Shown here: positions 9,991 through 20,767 of the stretch, one piece after another
How the letters are laid out: every line of letters begins with the position of its first letter
Position numbering within the stretch: the stretch's first letter is position 1
Assembly: GCF_004801855.1 (NCBI RefSeq)
Contig: NZ_SSTC01000043.1
Coordinates: forward strand, 1-40,468
DNA length: 40,468 bases
Direction of reading: 5' to 3'
Source: Pseudomonas sp. A-1
Lineage (GTDB): Bacteria; Pseudomonadota; Gammaproteobacteria; Pseudomonadales; Pseudomonadaceae
Translations under genes and position numbers: made by a program
Notes under the pieces: model-generated
Databases searched by the model: none
What the model saw: the letters and a program-made list of their open reading frames with translations, nothing else
What the model was told of the DNA's origin: nothing

Positions 9991-10413
9991 CTACTGCTGC
10001 TGCGCGGCCGCGCTGTTCTCCTCGTGGATCTGCAGCATCCGCTCCAGTTCGCTGCGGATCAGCGCGTCCTCGCAGCCGGGCAGGAACTCGCGCAGCTTGC
10101 GGATCACCCACTGCTGGCCCCGGTCGACGAAGGCCAGGCGCTCCTCCAGCGATTCGATGGCCATGGCCTTGTCGTAGAAGGCGCCGGTCTCGTGGTTGGG
10201 GGGGAGGCCCAGGTGCTTGAGGCAGGTCAGCAGGTGCTGGCAGCTCTCGCCCTCGCCCGCGAGGATCTGCTGCAGCAGTTCGCGCTGGTCGGGATCGGTG
10301 GCCTGGCGCAGGGTTTCGCCGGCCACCCTGGCGCCGGCGCGCTCGGCGCTGAGCAGGGTCTGCAGCAGCTCGGCCTGGCCGGCGGCAGTGTTGAGGTTGG
10401 CTGAGTCGGTCAT
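9991..10413 (-). CDS. Small ferritin-like helical protein (DUF6306 type)
   Basis: A 140-residue, mostly helical protein beginning [30 protein letters not shown]. Acidic and histidine residues recur at helix positions seen in ferritin-like folds ([47 protein letters not shown]). I recognise the pattern as similar to the DUF6306 family, whose function is unknown. The start at 10413 is set by GGGGAG upstream; an in-frame extension to 10515 is low-complexity and lacks a site. It lies next to the NO-response module and may be unrelated to it. No experimental role can be inferred. Confidence 0.75.
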   Translation of the reverse strand: MTDSANLNTAAGQAELLQTLLSAERAGARVAGETLRQATDPDQRELLQQILAGEGESCQHLLTCLKHLGLPPNHETGAFYDKAMAIESLEERLAFVDRGQQWVIRKLREFLPGCEDALIRSELERMLQIHEENSAAAQQQ

Positions 10414-10543
10414 GATCGGGCTCCCCGACGGTTGGTCCTGGCAATCCATGGTAGTCGGTTTGCCCTGCCGCGGGGGCGGGAGCCGGGCCGACCATGCCCG
10501 CTGGCGGAGCCGCATCTCGGGTCAGCGAATGGGGCGGCCCGCC

Positions 10544-12103
<1,560 letters not shown>

Positions 12104-12117
12104 TTCGATAGCGTGTT

Positions 12118-12179
12118 GTCGGGTTGACAGCGTTCGGTTGTTGTCTAGATGACTCTCGATAATCTCAAGTCATTGATTT
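12118..12179. promoter_or_regulatory. NorR-type operator array (two full sites, one degenerate)
   Basis: The NorR core GT-N7-AC occurs at 12118-12128 and 12143-12153, and GT-N7-TT at 12169-12179. The spacing is 25 then 26 bases, reminiscent of the three regularly spaced enhancers known for E. coli norVW. The array lies between norR and the hmp promoter. Confidence 0.65.
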
Positions 12180-12194
12180 TATTGAATAAAAAAT

Positions 12195-12211
12195 CTGGCA
12201 CGGAAACTGAT
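12195..12211 (+). promoter_or_regulatory. Sigma-54-like promoter of hmp
   Basis: CTGGCACGGAAACTGAT carries a perfect -24 element (TGGCAC) but the -12 reads GA instead of GC after the standard ten-base gap. It sits about 75 bases before the hmp start and 15 bases after the last NorR-like site, so the architecture fits despite the imperfect -12. Confidence 0.55.
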
Positions 12212-12285
12212 ATGTCCATTGTGCTTGCGTGCAGGCGGCCTGTCGATGGCCGCCCATCTCACTTGGTCCCATTCAGGAGTTGTCC

Positions 12286-13467
12286 ATGCTGTCTGCTCAA
12301 CAAACCGCCATCATCAAGGCCACCGTCCCGCTGCTGGAAACCGGCGGCGAAACCCTGACCAAGCATTTCTACAAGATCATGCTCGGCGAGTACCCGCAGG
12401 TGAAGGTGCTGTTCAACCAGGCCCACCAGGCCAGCGGCGACCAGCCGCGCGCGCTGGCCAACAGCGTGCTGATGTACGCCCGCCACATCGACCGCCTGCA
12501 GGAGCTGGGCCCGCTGGTCGGCCAGATCGTGCACAAGCACGTGTCGCTGCAGATCCTGCCGGAACACTACCCGATCGTCGGCGCCTGCCTGCTGCGCGCC
12601 ATCCGCGAAGTGCTCGGCGAGGAGATCGCCACCGACGAGGTGCTGGAAGCCTGGGGCGCCGCCTATGGCCAGCTGGCCGACATCCTGATCGGCGCCGAGG
12701 AAGCGGTGTACGCCGCCAACGAGGCCAAGGAAGGCGGCTGGCGTGGTTCGCGCCAGTTCCGCGTGGCGCGCAAGGAAGCCGAGAGCGAGGAGATCACCTC
12801 CTTCTACCTGCAGCCGGTGGACGGCGGCGCGGTGCCGGAATTCGTGCCGGGCCAGTACCTGGGCCTGCGCTTCGTCATCGACGGCGAGGAGATGCGCCGC
12901 AACTACTCGCTGTCCGCCGCGCCGAACGGCCGCGAGCTGCGCATCAGCGTCAAGCGCGAGGAGGGCGGCCGCATCTCCAACTACCTGCACGACGAGGTGC
13001 AGGTCGGCGCCGAGCTGGAAGTGTTCCCGCCGGCCGGCGACTTCGTCCTCGAGGACAGCGACAAGCCGCTGGCACTGATCACCGCCGGCGTCGGCATCAC
13101 CCCGGCGGTGGCCATGCTCGAGCAGGCGCTGCAGACCGGCCGCGAGGTGCGCTTCATCCACTTCGCCCGTCACGGCGGCGTGCACGCCTTCCGCGAGTGG
13201 CTGGACGAGAAGAGCGCGCAGCACCCGCAGCTCAAGCGCTTCTACTGCTACAGCGAGCCGCGCGAGGGCGATCAGGCCGACGCCGAGGGCTTCAGCAGCG
13301 CTGCACTGCTGAACGACTGGCTGCCGGAGCAGCGCGACCTCGACGCCTACTTCCTCGGCCCGAAGCCGTTCATGGCCCAGGTGAAGCAGCAGCTCGCCGA
13401 GCTGGGCGTGCCGCAGGCGCAGTGCCGCTACGAGTTCTTCGGCCCGGCGGCGGCGCTGGAAGCTTGA
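12286..13467 (+). CDS. hmp: Flavohaemoglobin / nitric oxide dioxygenase
   Basis: A 393-residue cytoplasmic enzyme that oxidises NO to nitrate with O2 and NAD(P)H. The globin domain (1-140) has Y29 and Q53 in the distal pocket and proximal H85, at the same numbers as E. coli Hmp. The FAD domain carries RNYSLS and the NAD domain GVGITPAVAMLEQ, ending near YEFFGP. The ATG at 12286 follows AGGAG at seven to eight bases; an upstream in-frame ATG would add an unrelated extension. The NorR-type regulator is divergent and an NnrS gene follows, making an NO-detoxification module. Confidence 0.97.
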   Translation: MLSAQQTAIIKATVPLLETGGETLTKHFYKIMLGEYPQVKVLFNQAHQASGDQPRALANSVLMYARHIDRLQELGPLVGQIVHKHVSLQILPEHYPIVGACLLRAIREVLGEEIATDEVLEAWGAAYGQLADILIGAEEAVYAANEAKEGGWRGSRQFRVARKEAESEEITSFYLQPVDGGAVPEFVPGQYLGLRFVIDGEEMRRNYSLSAAPNGRELRISVKREEGGRISNYLHDEVQVGAELEVFPPAGDFVLEDSDKPLALITAGVGITPAVAMLEQALQTGREVRFIHFARHGGVHAFREWLDEKSAQHPQLKRFYCYSEPREGDQADAEGFSSAALLNDWLPEQRDLDAYFLGPKPFMAQVKQQLAELGVPQAQCRYEFFGPAAALEA

Positions 13468-13505
13468 TCTAAGCTGCGGTGAGGCCCGGTGTAGGGTGGA
13501 GTGAT

Positions 13506-13618
13506 CGTTCCCACGCTCCGGCGTGGGAACGCTGTGCAGGGACGCTCCGCGTCCCGCTACCGCCGTGGCAGGGCGCGGAGCGCCCGGAGTCCGGTGCCCA
13601 CGCAGGAGCGTGGGCACC
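13506..13618. repeat. Four-hairpin REP/BIME array between hmp and the nnrS gene
   Basis: Four perfect hairpins in a row: CGTTCCCACGC/GCGTGGGAACG (13506-13531), GGACGC/GCGTCC (13540-13554), GGGCGC/GCGCCC (13571-13585) and GGTGCCCACGC/GCGTGGGCACC (13593-13618). Units 1 and 4 are related in inverted orientation, as are 2 and 3, so the whole is a mirror-symmetric mosaic element. It fills most of the 173-base spacer. Confidence 0.9.
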
Positions 13619-13640
13619 ATCAGCAATACAGGAACACATC

Positions 13641-14831
13641 ATGCAGTTGGTCGACCGCAAGGCCCTGTTGCAGATCGCGCCGTTGTGGCGCCTCGGTTTT
13701 CGTCCCTTCTTCCTCGCCGGCACGGCCTTCGCCGCGCTGGCCATTCCCCTCTGGCTCGGCGCGCTGGCCGGGCTCTGGCCTGCCTGGCAACCGGCCGGCG
13801 GCGCGCTCGGCTGGCACCGCCACGAGATGGTGTTCGGCTTCGGCGCGGCGATCATCGCCGGCTTCCTGCTCACCGCCGCGCAGAACTGGACCGGCCGCCC
13901 CGGCCTCTCCGGCCCGCCGCTGGCCGCGCTGGCCGCAGTGTGGCTGGCAGCGCGGCTGGCCTGGCTGCTGGGCGCGCCGCTGTGGCTGCTGATCCCGCTG
14001 GAAATCGCCTTCCTGCCCGCCGTTGCCGTGGTGCTCGGCCGCATGCTGTGGGCGGTGCGTCAGGTGCGCAACTACCCCATCGTCGGCGTCCTCACCCTGT
14101 TGACCCTGGCCGACCTGCTGGTGGTCGCCGGCCTCGCGCAGTCCAACGATGCCTGGCAGCGCCAGGGCGTGATCGCCGCGCTGTGGCTGGTGGCGGTGAT
14201 GATGGGCCTGATCGGCGGACGGGTGATCCCGTTCTTCACTCAGCGCGGTCTTGGCCGCACGGCGCAGGTGCCGGCGCTGCCCTGGCTGGAATGGAGCGCC
14301 CAGGGCGGCCTGGTGCTGCTCGCCGTACTCACCGCCAGCGGCCTGGCCCTCGCGCCGCAGGCCTGGCAGGGCGCGCTGTTCGCCCTGGTGGCGCTGCTGC
14401 ACGGCGTGCGTCTGGCACGCTGGCACGACACCGGCCTGTGGCGGGTGCCGCTGCTGTGGTCGCTGCACCTGGCCTATGCCTGGCTGGTGGTGGCGCTGGC
14501 CGGGCAGGCGCTGTGGCACTTCGGCCTGCTGGCCAGCGCCAGCCTGGCCCTGCACGCCCTCGGCGTCGGCGGCATGGGCGGGCTGATCCTCGCCATGGTT
14601 GCGCGGGTCAGCCTCGGCCATACCGGCCGGCCGCTGCAGGCACCAAAGGCGATGGCCTGCGCCTTCGCACTGGTCAACCTCGGTGCCGCGGCGCGGGTGC
14701 TGCTGCCGCCATTCTTCCCGCTCGGCGGCCTGCATCTGGCCGGCACGGCCTGGGTGGCGGCCTTCGCCCTGTTCGTCTGGCACTACGGGCCGATGCTGTG
14801 CCGGCCGCGGCTGGACGGGCAGCCGGGGTAG
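13641..14831 (+). CDS. NnrS-family haem-copper membrane protein
   Basis: A 396-residue polytopic inner-membrane protein with about twelve hydrophobic segments. The family hallmarks are near the N-terminus: LWRLGFRPFFLAG, then WHRHEMVFGFGAAIIAGFLLTAAQNWTG, and later GGRVIPFFTQRG and GVGGMGGLILAMVARVSLGHTGR. NnrS proteins bind haem and copper and protect against nitrosative stress in Rhodobacter and Vibrio. The start at 13641 is preceded by AGGAA. Its position behind hmp fits the same NO response, although the REP array suggests separate or attenuated transcription. Confidence 0.92.
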   Translation: MQLVDRKALLQIAPLWRLGFRPFFLAGTAFAALAIPLWLGALAGLWPAWQPAGGALGWHRHEMVFGFGAAIIAGFLLTAAQNWTGRPGLSGPPLAALAAVWLAARLAWLLGAPLWLLIPLEIAFLPAVAVVLGRMLWAVRQVRNYPIVGVLTLLTLADLLVVAGLAQSNDAWQRQGVIAALWLVAVMMGLIGGRVIPFFTQRGLGRTAQVPALPWLEWSAQGGLVLLAVLTASGLALAPQAWQGALFALVALLHGVRLARWHDTGLWRVPLLWSLHLAYAWLVVALAGQALWHFGLLASASLALHALGVGGMGGLILAMVARVSLGHTGRPLQAPKAMACAFALVNLGAAARVLLPPFFPLGGLHLAGTAWVAAFALFVWHYGPMLCRPRLDGQPG

Positions 14832-14840
14832 GGCGACGCA

Positions 14841-14920
14841 GGGTGGACGGCGGGGCAGCCTTGTCCACCAACATGCAGCGCTCCGGTGGACAAACGCTGC
14901 GCGTGTTGTCCACCCTACGG
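14841..14920. repeat. GGTGGAC/GTCCACC double-palindrome intergenic repeat
   Basis: GGTGGAC at 14842-14848 and 14885-14891 is paired with GTCCACC at 14863-14869 and 14908-14914, bounded by GCAGGG and CCCTACGG. The same design recurs at 36637-36710 in this window, so it is a dispersed repeat family. It fills most of the spacer before the AraC-type gene. Confidence 0.75.
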
Positions 14921-14996
14921 TCCTGTGTACCCGTTCTGGCGCTGCAGGCCCGCCTTGCCCTATGGTGTCCGCCCACTCATCAGGGAAGCGGACCCC

Positions 14997-16052
14997 GTGA
15001 TCCAGCGCGTAGCACCGGTAGTCAAGGACAGCATCTCCATCCGTCTGGTCGAGGAGGCCCTGCGCGGTTTCGCCGAGCGCGGCGAGCCGGTCGACGAGCT
15101 GTTACGCGAGATCGGCCTGGAGCCGGCGCTGCTGGCCGACCCCAACGCGCGGGTCGAGGTGCGCGACTACAGCCGGCTGTGGCTGCATCTGGCGCGGCGC
15201 TATGACGACGAGTTCTTCGCCATGGACCCGCGGCGCATGCGCTGGGGCAGCTTCGCCTTCCTGTGCCGCACCTGCCGCAACCAGGCCACTCTGGAGGAGG
15301 CGCTGCACACCGCGCTGGACTTCTTCGCCCTGACCTTCGACAACTTCCGTCCGACGCTCGCCCGCAGCCAGAGCCTGGCCGAGGTGGTGCTGCACGAGCG
15401 CACGGGCGAGCCGCTGCGACCCTTCGCCTGCTTCACCTTCTGGCTGCTGCTGCACGGCCTGGCCTGCTGGCTGGTCGGCCGGCGCTTTCCGCTGCTGGCG
15501 GTGGAGCTGCGCGGCGCGGAGCCCGAGTACATCGGCGACTACCGGGTGATGTTCTCCGACAACCTGCGCTTCGCCCGCCCGTCGAACCGGATCATCTTCG
15601 CCGCCGAGGTGCTCGACCTGCCGGTGCGGCGCAGCGAGGCGGAGCTCAGCGAGTTCCTCGCCCGCGCGCCGTCGAACATCCTGGTCAAGTACCGCGACAC
15701 CGGTAGCCTGGCCCATCGCATCAAGAGCCATCTGCGCAGCCTGCCGGGCGAACGCTGGCCGACCGGCGACGAGCTGGCCCAGGTGCTGTGCATGTCGCCC
15801 TCGACCCTGCGCCGGCGGCTGGCCGAGGTCGGCCAGTCCTACCAGGCGATCAAGGACGCCGTGCGCCAGGAGCGCGCCACCGCCTGGCTGGCCGATCCGC
15901 AGGTCAGCTTCGGCGCCATCGCCGAGCGCCTCGGCTTCGCCGACGTCAGCGCCTTCTACAAGGCCTTCCGCAAGTGGACCGGCACCAACCCCGGCCATTA
16001 CCGCACCCTGATCCTCGCCCCCGGCATTGGCCAAAACGGTCACGCAGATTGA
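14997..16052 (+). CDS. AraC-family transcriptional regulator (OruR/ArgR-like, arabinose-binding-type N-domain)
   Basis: A 351-residue regulator. Residues ~15-220 form the ligand-binding domain found in many Pseudomonas AraC proteins (SIRLVEEALRGFAERG, then RWGSFAFLCRTCRNQATLEEAL). The C-terminal ~100 residues form two helix-turn-helix units: LAQVLCMSPSTLRRRLAEVGQSYQAIKD and AIAERLGFADVSAFYKAFRKWTGTNPGHYR. The start is uncertain: GTG at 14997 has AGGGAAG a little far upstream and gives a natural N-terminus; longer frames run into the repeat. It precedes the acyl-CoA catabolic operon in the same direction and is the likely activator of it. The inducer is unknown. Confidence 0.9.
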   Translation: MIQRVAPVVKDSISIRLVEEALRGFAERGEPVDELLREIGLEPALLADPNARVEVRDYSRLWLHLARRYDDEFFAMDPRRMRWGSFAFLCRTCRNQATLEEALHTALDFFALTFDNFRPTLARSQSLAEVVLHERTGEPLRPFACFTFWLLLHGLACWLVGRRFPLLAVELRGAEPEYIGDYRVMFSDNLRFARPSNRIIFAAEVLDLPVRRSEAELSEFLARAPSNILVKYRDTGSLAHRIKSHLRSLPGERWPTGDELAQVLCMSPSTLRRRLAEVGQSYQAIKDAVRQERATAWLADPQVSFGAIAERLGFADVSAFYKAFRKWTGTNPGHYRTLILAPGIGQNGHAD

Positions 16053-16146
16053 CAGGAACGGCCATTGCCGGCCCGTGGCCCGCTGACCAATATGAAGCCA
16101 TCACGCCTGTCGTGCTTCCGAACTAGAACAAGATAAGGAAACCGCC

Positions 16147-16188
16147 ATGCCGCCCCGCTTCCCTGTCGTGCATCCCCCCGCGGGCTAG
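16147..16188 (+). CDS. Possible 13-residue leader peptide
   Basis: ATG at 16147 follows AAGGAAACCGCC, a strong ribosome-binding site, and encodes [13 protein letters not shown] before a TAG. Five of thirteen residues are proline, including two PP pairs that could slow ribosomes. It lies in the 234-base spacer between the AraC-type regulator and the first catabolic gene; the rest of the spacer shows nothing else. This may be a real upstream peptide or a vestigial start. Confidence 0.3.
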   Translation: MPPRFPVVHPPAG

Positions 16189-16286
16189 CCGCCCGACACC
16201 TTCCCGCCAATCCCGATCAAGTGGTTGCGCCGCCCGTGCGCCGGCCTCCGGCTGCCCGCGCGTCGCCAGAACAAGAGAGACAACTC

Positions 16287-17051
16287 ATGCGCATCCCCAA
16301 CAAGGTATTCCTGGTCACCGGCGCCGCCTCCGGGCTCGGCGCGGCCACCGCCAGCGCGCTGGTCGAGGCCGGCGCCAGGGTGCTGCTGGTCGACGTCGCC
16401 GTCGCTGTCGAGGCGCGTGCCGCCGAGCTGGGCGCCAATGCCCGCGGCGTGGTCGCCGACATCACCGACGAGGCCGCCGCCCGCAATGCCGTGGCCGCCG
16501 CCCGCGAGACCTTCGGCGCGCTGCACGGCCTGGTCAACTGCGCCGGCGTGGTCGGCGGCGAGAAGGTGCTCGGCCGCAACGGCCCGCACGCGCTGGAGAG
16601 CTTCAGCCGCATCGTCACCATCAACCTGATCGGCACCTTCAACATGCTGCGCCTGGCCGCCGAGGTCATGGCCGAGGGGACTCCGGACGAGGGCGGCGAG
16701 CGTGGGGTGATCGTCAATACCGCCTCCATCGCCGCCTTCGACGGGCAGATCGGCCAGGCCGCCTACGCCGCCTCCAAGGGCGGGGTGGCCGCCCTGACCC
16801 TGCCGGTAGCGCGCGAGCTGGCGCGCCATGGCATCCGGGTGATGACCATCGCTCCCGGCATCTTCGAGACGCCGATGATGGCCGGCATGAGCGACGAGGT
16901 GCGCGCCTCGCTGGCCGCGGGCGTGCCGTTCCCGCCGCGCCTCGGCAGGCCCGAGGAGTACGCCGCGCTGGTCCGCCACATCGTCGAGAACAGCATGCTC
17001 AACGGCGAGGTGATCCGCCTCGACGGCGCCCTGCGCATGGCCGCCAAGTGA
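16287..17051 (+). CDS. Short-chain 3-hydroxyacyl-CoA dehydrogenase (HSD10-like SDR)
   Basis: A 254-residue classical SDR that probably oxidises 3-hydroxyacyl-CoA (or 2-methyl-3-hydroxyacyl-CoA) with NAD. The cofactor motif TGAASGLG starts near residue 11, NCAGVVGG is near 86, the catalytic serine is in [10 protein letters not shown] and the YxxxK pair in YAASKGG. The insert [26 protein letters not shown] and the tail [12 protein letters not shown] match the HSD10/FadB2x type rather than FabG. The start is preceded by AGAGAG. Fifteen bases separate it from the thiolase gene, so it heads the operon. Confidence 0.92.
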   Translation: MRIPNKVFLVTGAASGLGAATASALVEAGARVLLVDVAVAVEARAAELGANARGVVADITDEAAARNAVAAARETFGALHGLVNCAGVVGGEKVLGRNGPHALESFSRIVTINLIGTFNMLRLAAEVMAEGTPDEGGERGVIVNTASIAAFDGQIGQAAYAASKGGVAALTLPVARELARHGIRVMTIAPGIFETPMMAGMSDEVRASLAAGVPFPPRLGRPEEYAALVRHIVENSMLNGEVIRLDGALRMAAK

Positions 17052-17065
17052 CAGGAGAACACCCC

Positions 17066-18256
17066 ATGAACCACGAAGATCCGATCGTCATCGTCGCCAG
17101 CGCCCGTACTCCCATGGGCGGCTTCCAGGGCGACTTCAGGAACGTGACCGCCCCCGAGCTGGGCGCCGCCGCGATCCGCGCCGCGGTCGAGCGCAGCGGC
17201 CTGCCGCCTGAGGCGGTGCAGGAAGTGCTGATGGGCTGCGTGCTGCCCGCCGGTATCGGCCAGGCCCCGGCGCGCCAGGCGGCGCTGGGCGCCGGTCTGT
17301 CCCGCTCTACCGTATGCACCACCTTGAACAAGATGTGCGGCTCGGGCATGCAGACGGTGATCCTCGCCCACGACCTGCTGCGCGCCGGCAGCGCCGATGT
17401 GGTGGTCGCCGGCGGCATGGAAAGCATGTCCAACGCGCCCTACCTGCTGGACAAGGCACGCGCCGGCTACCGCATGGGCCACGGCAAGGTGCTCGACCAC
17501 ATGTTCCTCGACGGCCTGGAGGACGCCTACGACAAGGGCCGCCTGATGGGCACCTTCGCCGAGGACTGCGCCCAGGCGCACGGTTTCAGCCGCGAGGAGC
17601 AGGACGCCTATGCGCTGGCCTCGCTGCAGCGCGCCCGCGACGCCATGGCCGACGGCTACTTCGCCGGGGAAATCGTGCCGCTGACGGTCACCCAGGGCCG
17701 CGAGCAGCGCCTGGTCGCGCAGGACGAACAGCCGCCCAAGGCCAGTCCGGAGAAGATCCCGACTCTGCGCCCGGCGTTCCGCGACGGCGGCACGGTGACC
17801 GCGGCCAACTCCAGCTCGATCTCCGACGGCGCCGCCGCGCTGGTGCTGATGCGCCGCTCCGAAGCCGAGCGTCGCGGCCTGCGTCCGCTGGCGGCGATCC
17901 GCGGCCATGCCGCCTTCGCCGATGCACCCAACCTGTTCCCCACCGCGCCCATCGGCGCGATCCGCAACCTGATGCAGCGCACCGGCTGGAGCCTCGATCA
18001 GGTCGACCTGTTCGAGATCAACGAGGCCTTCGCGGTGGTCACCATGGTCGCCATGCGCGAGCTGGGCCTCGATCACGCCAGGGTCAACGTGCACGGCGGC
18101 GCCTGCGCCCTCGGCCACCCGATCGGCGCCTCCGGCGCGCGCATCCTGGTCACCCTGCTGGCGGCACTGCGCAGCCACGGCCTGCGCCGTGGCGTGGCGG
18201 CCATCTGCATCGGCGGCGGCGAGGCCACGGCGATGGCCGTCGAGCTGCTGGACTGA
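17066..18256 (+). CDS. Acetyl-CoA C-acyltransferase (thiolase)
   Basis: A 396-residue thiolase cleaving 3-ketoacyl-CoA with CoA to release acetyl-CoA or propionyl-CoA. The acyl-accepting C91 lies in NKMCGSGMQ. The C-terminal histidine is in [16 protein letters not shown] and the second cysteine in [12 protein letters not shown]. Length and motifs fit the biosynthetic/degradative acetyl-CoA acetyltransferase group; the chain length preferred cannot be read. AGGAG precedes the ATG at 17066. It follows the SDR gene by 15 bases and precedes the hydratase by 16. Confidence 0.95.
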   Translation: MNHEDPIVIVASARTPMGGFQGDFRNVTAPELGAAAIRAAVERSGLPPEAVQEVLMGCVLPAGIGQAPARQAALGAGLSRSTVCTTLNKMCGSGMQTVILAHDLLRAGSADVVVAGGMESMSNAPYLLDKARAGYRMGHGKVLDHMFLDGLEDAYDKGRLMGTFAEDCAQAHGFSREEQDAYALASLQRARDAMADGYFAGEIVPLTVTQGREQRLVAQDEQPPKASPEKIPTLRPAFRDGGTVTAANSSSISDGAAALVLMRRSEAERRGLRPLAAIRGHAAFADAPNLFPTAPIGAIRNLMQRTGWSLDQVDLFEINEAFAVVTMVAMRELGLDHARVNVHGGACALGHPIGASGARILVTLLAALRSHGLRRGVAAICIGGGEATAMAVELLD

Positions 18257-18272
18257 ATACAAGGAGAGTCCG

Positions 18273-19046
18273 ATGAACTACGAAACCCTGCTGGTGGAGA
18301 TCCGCGAGCGCGTCGCGCTGATCACCCTCAACCGTCCCCAGGCGCTGAATGCGCTCAACTCCCAGCTGGTCGGCGAGCTCAACCAGGCTCTCGACCGCCT
18401 GGAGGCCGACCCGCAGATCGGCTGCATCGTCCTCACCGGCTCGGCCAAGGCCTTCGCCGCCGGCGCGGACATCAAGGAACTGGCGGACATGACCTATCCG
18501 CAGATCTACCACGACGACCACTTCGCTCAAGCCGACCGCATCGCCGCGCGGCGCAAGCCGGTCATCGCCGCGGTGTCCGGCTACGCGCTGGGCGGCGGCT
18601 GCGAGCTGGCGCTGATGTGCGACTTCATCTACGCCGCCGACAGCGCCCGCTTCGGCCTGCCGGAGATCACCCTCGGCGTGCTGCCGGGGATCGGCGGCAC
18701 CCAGCGCCTGACCCGCGCCATCGGCCGCGCCAAGGCCATGGAAATGTGCCTGACCGGGCGCATGATGGGCGCCGCCGAGGCGGAAAGCGCCGGGCTGGTG
18801 GCGCGGGTGTTCCCGGCCGACAGCCTGCTGGAGAAGACCCTCGAGGCGGCCCACGCCATCGCCGGCAAGTCGCTGACCGCGGCGATGCTGATCAAGGAGT
18901 GCATCAACCGAGTCGACGAGACCAGCCTCAGCGAGGGCGTGCGCTTCGAGCGGCGGGTGTTCCACTCGGTGTTCGCCACCGCCGACCAGAAGGAAGGCAT
19001 GGCGGCCTTCGTCGACAAGCGCGCGCCGAACTTCACCCATCGCTGA
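18273..19046 (+). CDS. Enoyl-CoA hydratase
   Basis: A 257-residue crotonase-fold enzyme adding water to trans-2-enoyl-CoA. The oxyanion-hole segments are [11 protein letters not shown] (near 60) and [15 protein letters not shown] (near 103). The two catalytic glutamates are E111 and E131, twenty residues apart as in rat mitochondrial hydratase (E144/E164). AAGGAGAG gives a strong ribosome-binding site. It is third in the operon, and a gap of 80 bases with an A-rich motif follows it. Confidence 0.95.
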   Translation: MNYETLLVEIRERVALITLNRPQALNALNSQLVGELNQALDRLEADPQIGCIVLTGSAKAFAAGADIKELADMTYPQIYHDDHFAQADRIAARRKPVIAAVSGYALGGGCELALMCDFIYAADSARFGLPEITLGVLPGIGGTQRLTRAIGRAKAMEMCLTGRMMGAAEAESAGLVARVFPADSLLEKTLEAAHAIAGKSLTAAMLIKECINRVDETSLSEGVRFERRVFHSVFATADQKEGMAAFVDKRAPNFTHR

Positions 19047-19096
19047 GCTGTGCCTGCGTCATGCGGCCAGGGAACCGGCCGCCGATATCCGTTGAA

Positions 19097-19110
19097 AACA
19101 ACAACAAGAA
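19097..19110 (+). promoter_or_regulatory. Catabolite-activity (Hfq/Crc) motif before the acyl-CoA ligase
   Basis: AACAACAACAAGAA fits the AAnAAnAA motif bound by Hfq with Crc in pseudomonads and lies immediately before the AGAGGAA ribosome-binding site of the ligase. Occupancy there would block translation under catabolite repression. Confidence 0.7.
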
Positions 19111-19126
19111 AGTAGAGGAAATCGCA

Positions 19127-20767
19127 ATGCTCGAAGGTCTGATGCAGAAGGCGCCGCTGCTGATCAGCGGCATCCTCACCCATGCCGCCAGCGCCCATGG
19201 CGACACCGAGATCGTCTCGCGGCTGGTCGACGAGCCGCTGTGGCGCTACGACTACCGCGGCCTGGCGCAGCGCGCCGGACAGGCAGCTTCGCTGCTGCAG
19301 CGCCTGGGAATACGCGCCGGCGACCGGGTGTCCTCGCTGGCCTGGAACACCCATCGCCACTACGAACTGTTCTTCGCCGTGCCGGGCATCGGCGCGGTGC
19401 TGCACACCGCCAACCCGCGGCTGTCCGACGAGCAGATCGCCTTCACCCTCAACCACGCCGAAAGCAGCGTGCTGCTGTTCGACCGCAGCTTCGCGCCGCT
19501 GGTCGCCCGCCTGCGCCCGCAGCTGCCGCACATCCGCCACTTCATCGTGCTGTCGGATCGCGACTGCTTCGATGCCGGGGAAGGTGCGGTGCCCTGCTAT
19601 GAAGCGCTGATCGCCGGTGAGCGCCCCATTGACTGGCCGAGCTTCGACGAGAACGCCGGCGCGGTGCTCTGCTACACCTCGGGCACCACCGGCGATCCCA
19701 AGGGCGTGCTGTACAGCCACCGCTCGGTGGTGCTGCACGCGCTGGCCGCCGGGCTCAGCGGCGCCTTCGGCCTGTCGGCCTTCGACTGCGTGATGCCGTG
19801 CTCGTCGCTGTACCACGGCACCGCCTGGGGCCTGCCGTTCGCCGCGGCGATCAACGGCTGCAAGTTCGTGCTGCCCTGCGACAGGATGGACGGCCGCAGC
19901 CTGCAGGAACTGATCAGGAACGAGGGGGTGACCTTCTCCGGCGGCGTGCCGACCATCTGGACCATGTACCTCGACCACCTGGAGCGCAGCGGCGAGGACG
20001 CCGGCACGCTCGAGCGCCTGGTGATCGGCGGCTCGGCGGTGCCGCGGGCGATGGCCGAGAAGTTCCAGGGCAAGTACGGGGTGACCATCCGCCAGCTGTG
20101 GGGGATGACCGAGACCAGCCCGCTCGGGGTGATCTCGACGCCGACGCCGAAGCTGACCGCGCGCGGCCAGGCGGCCACCGACGAGGTGATCTGGACCCGA
20201 CAGGGCCGCCTGCAGTTCGGCATCGAGCTGAAGATCGTCGACGAGGAGGGCAGCGAGCTGCCGCGCGACGGCGTGACCCCGGGCAAGCTCTTGGTGCGCG
20301 GGCCGTGGACGGTCGAGCGCTACTTCCGCAGCGAGAAGAGCGCGCTGGACGCCGACGGCTGGTTCGACACCGGCGACATCGCCACCCTCGACGGCGACGG
20401 CTTCATGCGCATCACCGACCGCAGCAAGGACGTGATCAAGTCCGGCGGCGAGTGGGTCAGCTCGATCGACATCGAGAACGTCGCGGTGGCCTGCCCGGGG
20501 GTGAAGATCGCCGCGGTGGTCGGCGTGTTCCACCCGAAATGGGAGGAGCGCCCGCTGCTGGTGATCGAGCCGCACGAGGATGCCGAGGTGTGCGTCAAGC
20601 GCGTGCTGGCCCACCTGGAGCCGCACATCGTCCGTTGGTGGATGCCCGATGCGGTGGTCATCGACCGCGTGCCGCTGACCGCCACCGGCAAGATCGACAA
20701 GAAGGTGCTGCGCGAGCGCTACCGCGACCATCTGCTCGATGCCCTGCGCCTGGAGTCCCGGGGATGA
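19127..20767 (+). CDS. AlkK-like medium-chain fatty acyl-CoA ligase
   Basis: A 546-residue adenylate-forming enzyme that activates a carboxylic acid to its CoA thioester. The AMP-binding signature [12 protein letters not shown] is at 183-194. [13 protein letters not shown] and the hinge region [27 protein letters not shown] follow, and the catalytic lysine lies in TATGKIDKK near the end. The overall sequence resembles AlkK of Pseudomonas (YSHRSTVLH-type block here [27 protein letters not shown]), suggesting medium-chain or branched substrates. The ATG at 19127 has AGAGGAAATCGCA upstream. It overlaps the next gene by four bases (ATGA), indicating translational coupling. Confidence 0.94.
   Translation: MLEGLMQKAPLLISGILTHAASAHGDTEIVSRLVDEPLWRYDYRGLAQRAGQAASLLQRLGIRAGDRVSSLAWNTHRHYELFFAVPGIGAVLHTANPRLSDEQIAFTLNHAESSVLLFDRSFAPLVARLRPQLPHIRHFIVLSDRDCFDAGEGAVPCYEALIAGERPIDWPSFDENAGAVLCYTSGTTGDPKGVLYSHRSVVLHALAAGLSGAFGLSAFDCVMPCSSLYHGTAWGLPFAAAINGCKFVLPCDRMDGRSLQELIRNEGVTFSGGVPTIWTMYLDHLERSGEDAGTLERLVIGGSAVPRAMAEKFQGKYGVTIRQLWGMTETSPLGVISTPTPKLTARGQAATDEVIWTRQGRLQFGIELKIVDEEGSELPRDGVTPGKLLVRGPWTVERYFRSEKSALDADGWFDTGDIATLDGDGFMRITDRSKDVIKSGGEWVSSIDIENVAVACPGVKIAAVVGVFHPKWEERPLLVIEPHEDAEVCVKRVLAHLEPHIVRWWMPDAVVIDRVPLTATGKIDKKVLRERYRDHLLDALRLESRG

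Noticed and set aside
12173-12186. TTGAT-N4-TTGAA upstream of hmp as an Anr box
   Set aside because: One half-site fits but the second does not match ATCAA well; NorR sites explain the region better.
19798-20763. Apparent long N-terminal extension of the CoA-transferase gene through the ligase gene
   Set aside because: It is out of frame with the ligase and only reflects high GC; the ATGA overlap at 20764 is the natural start.
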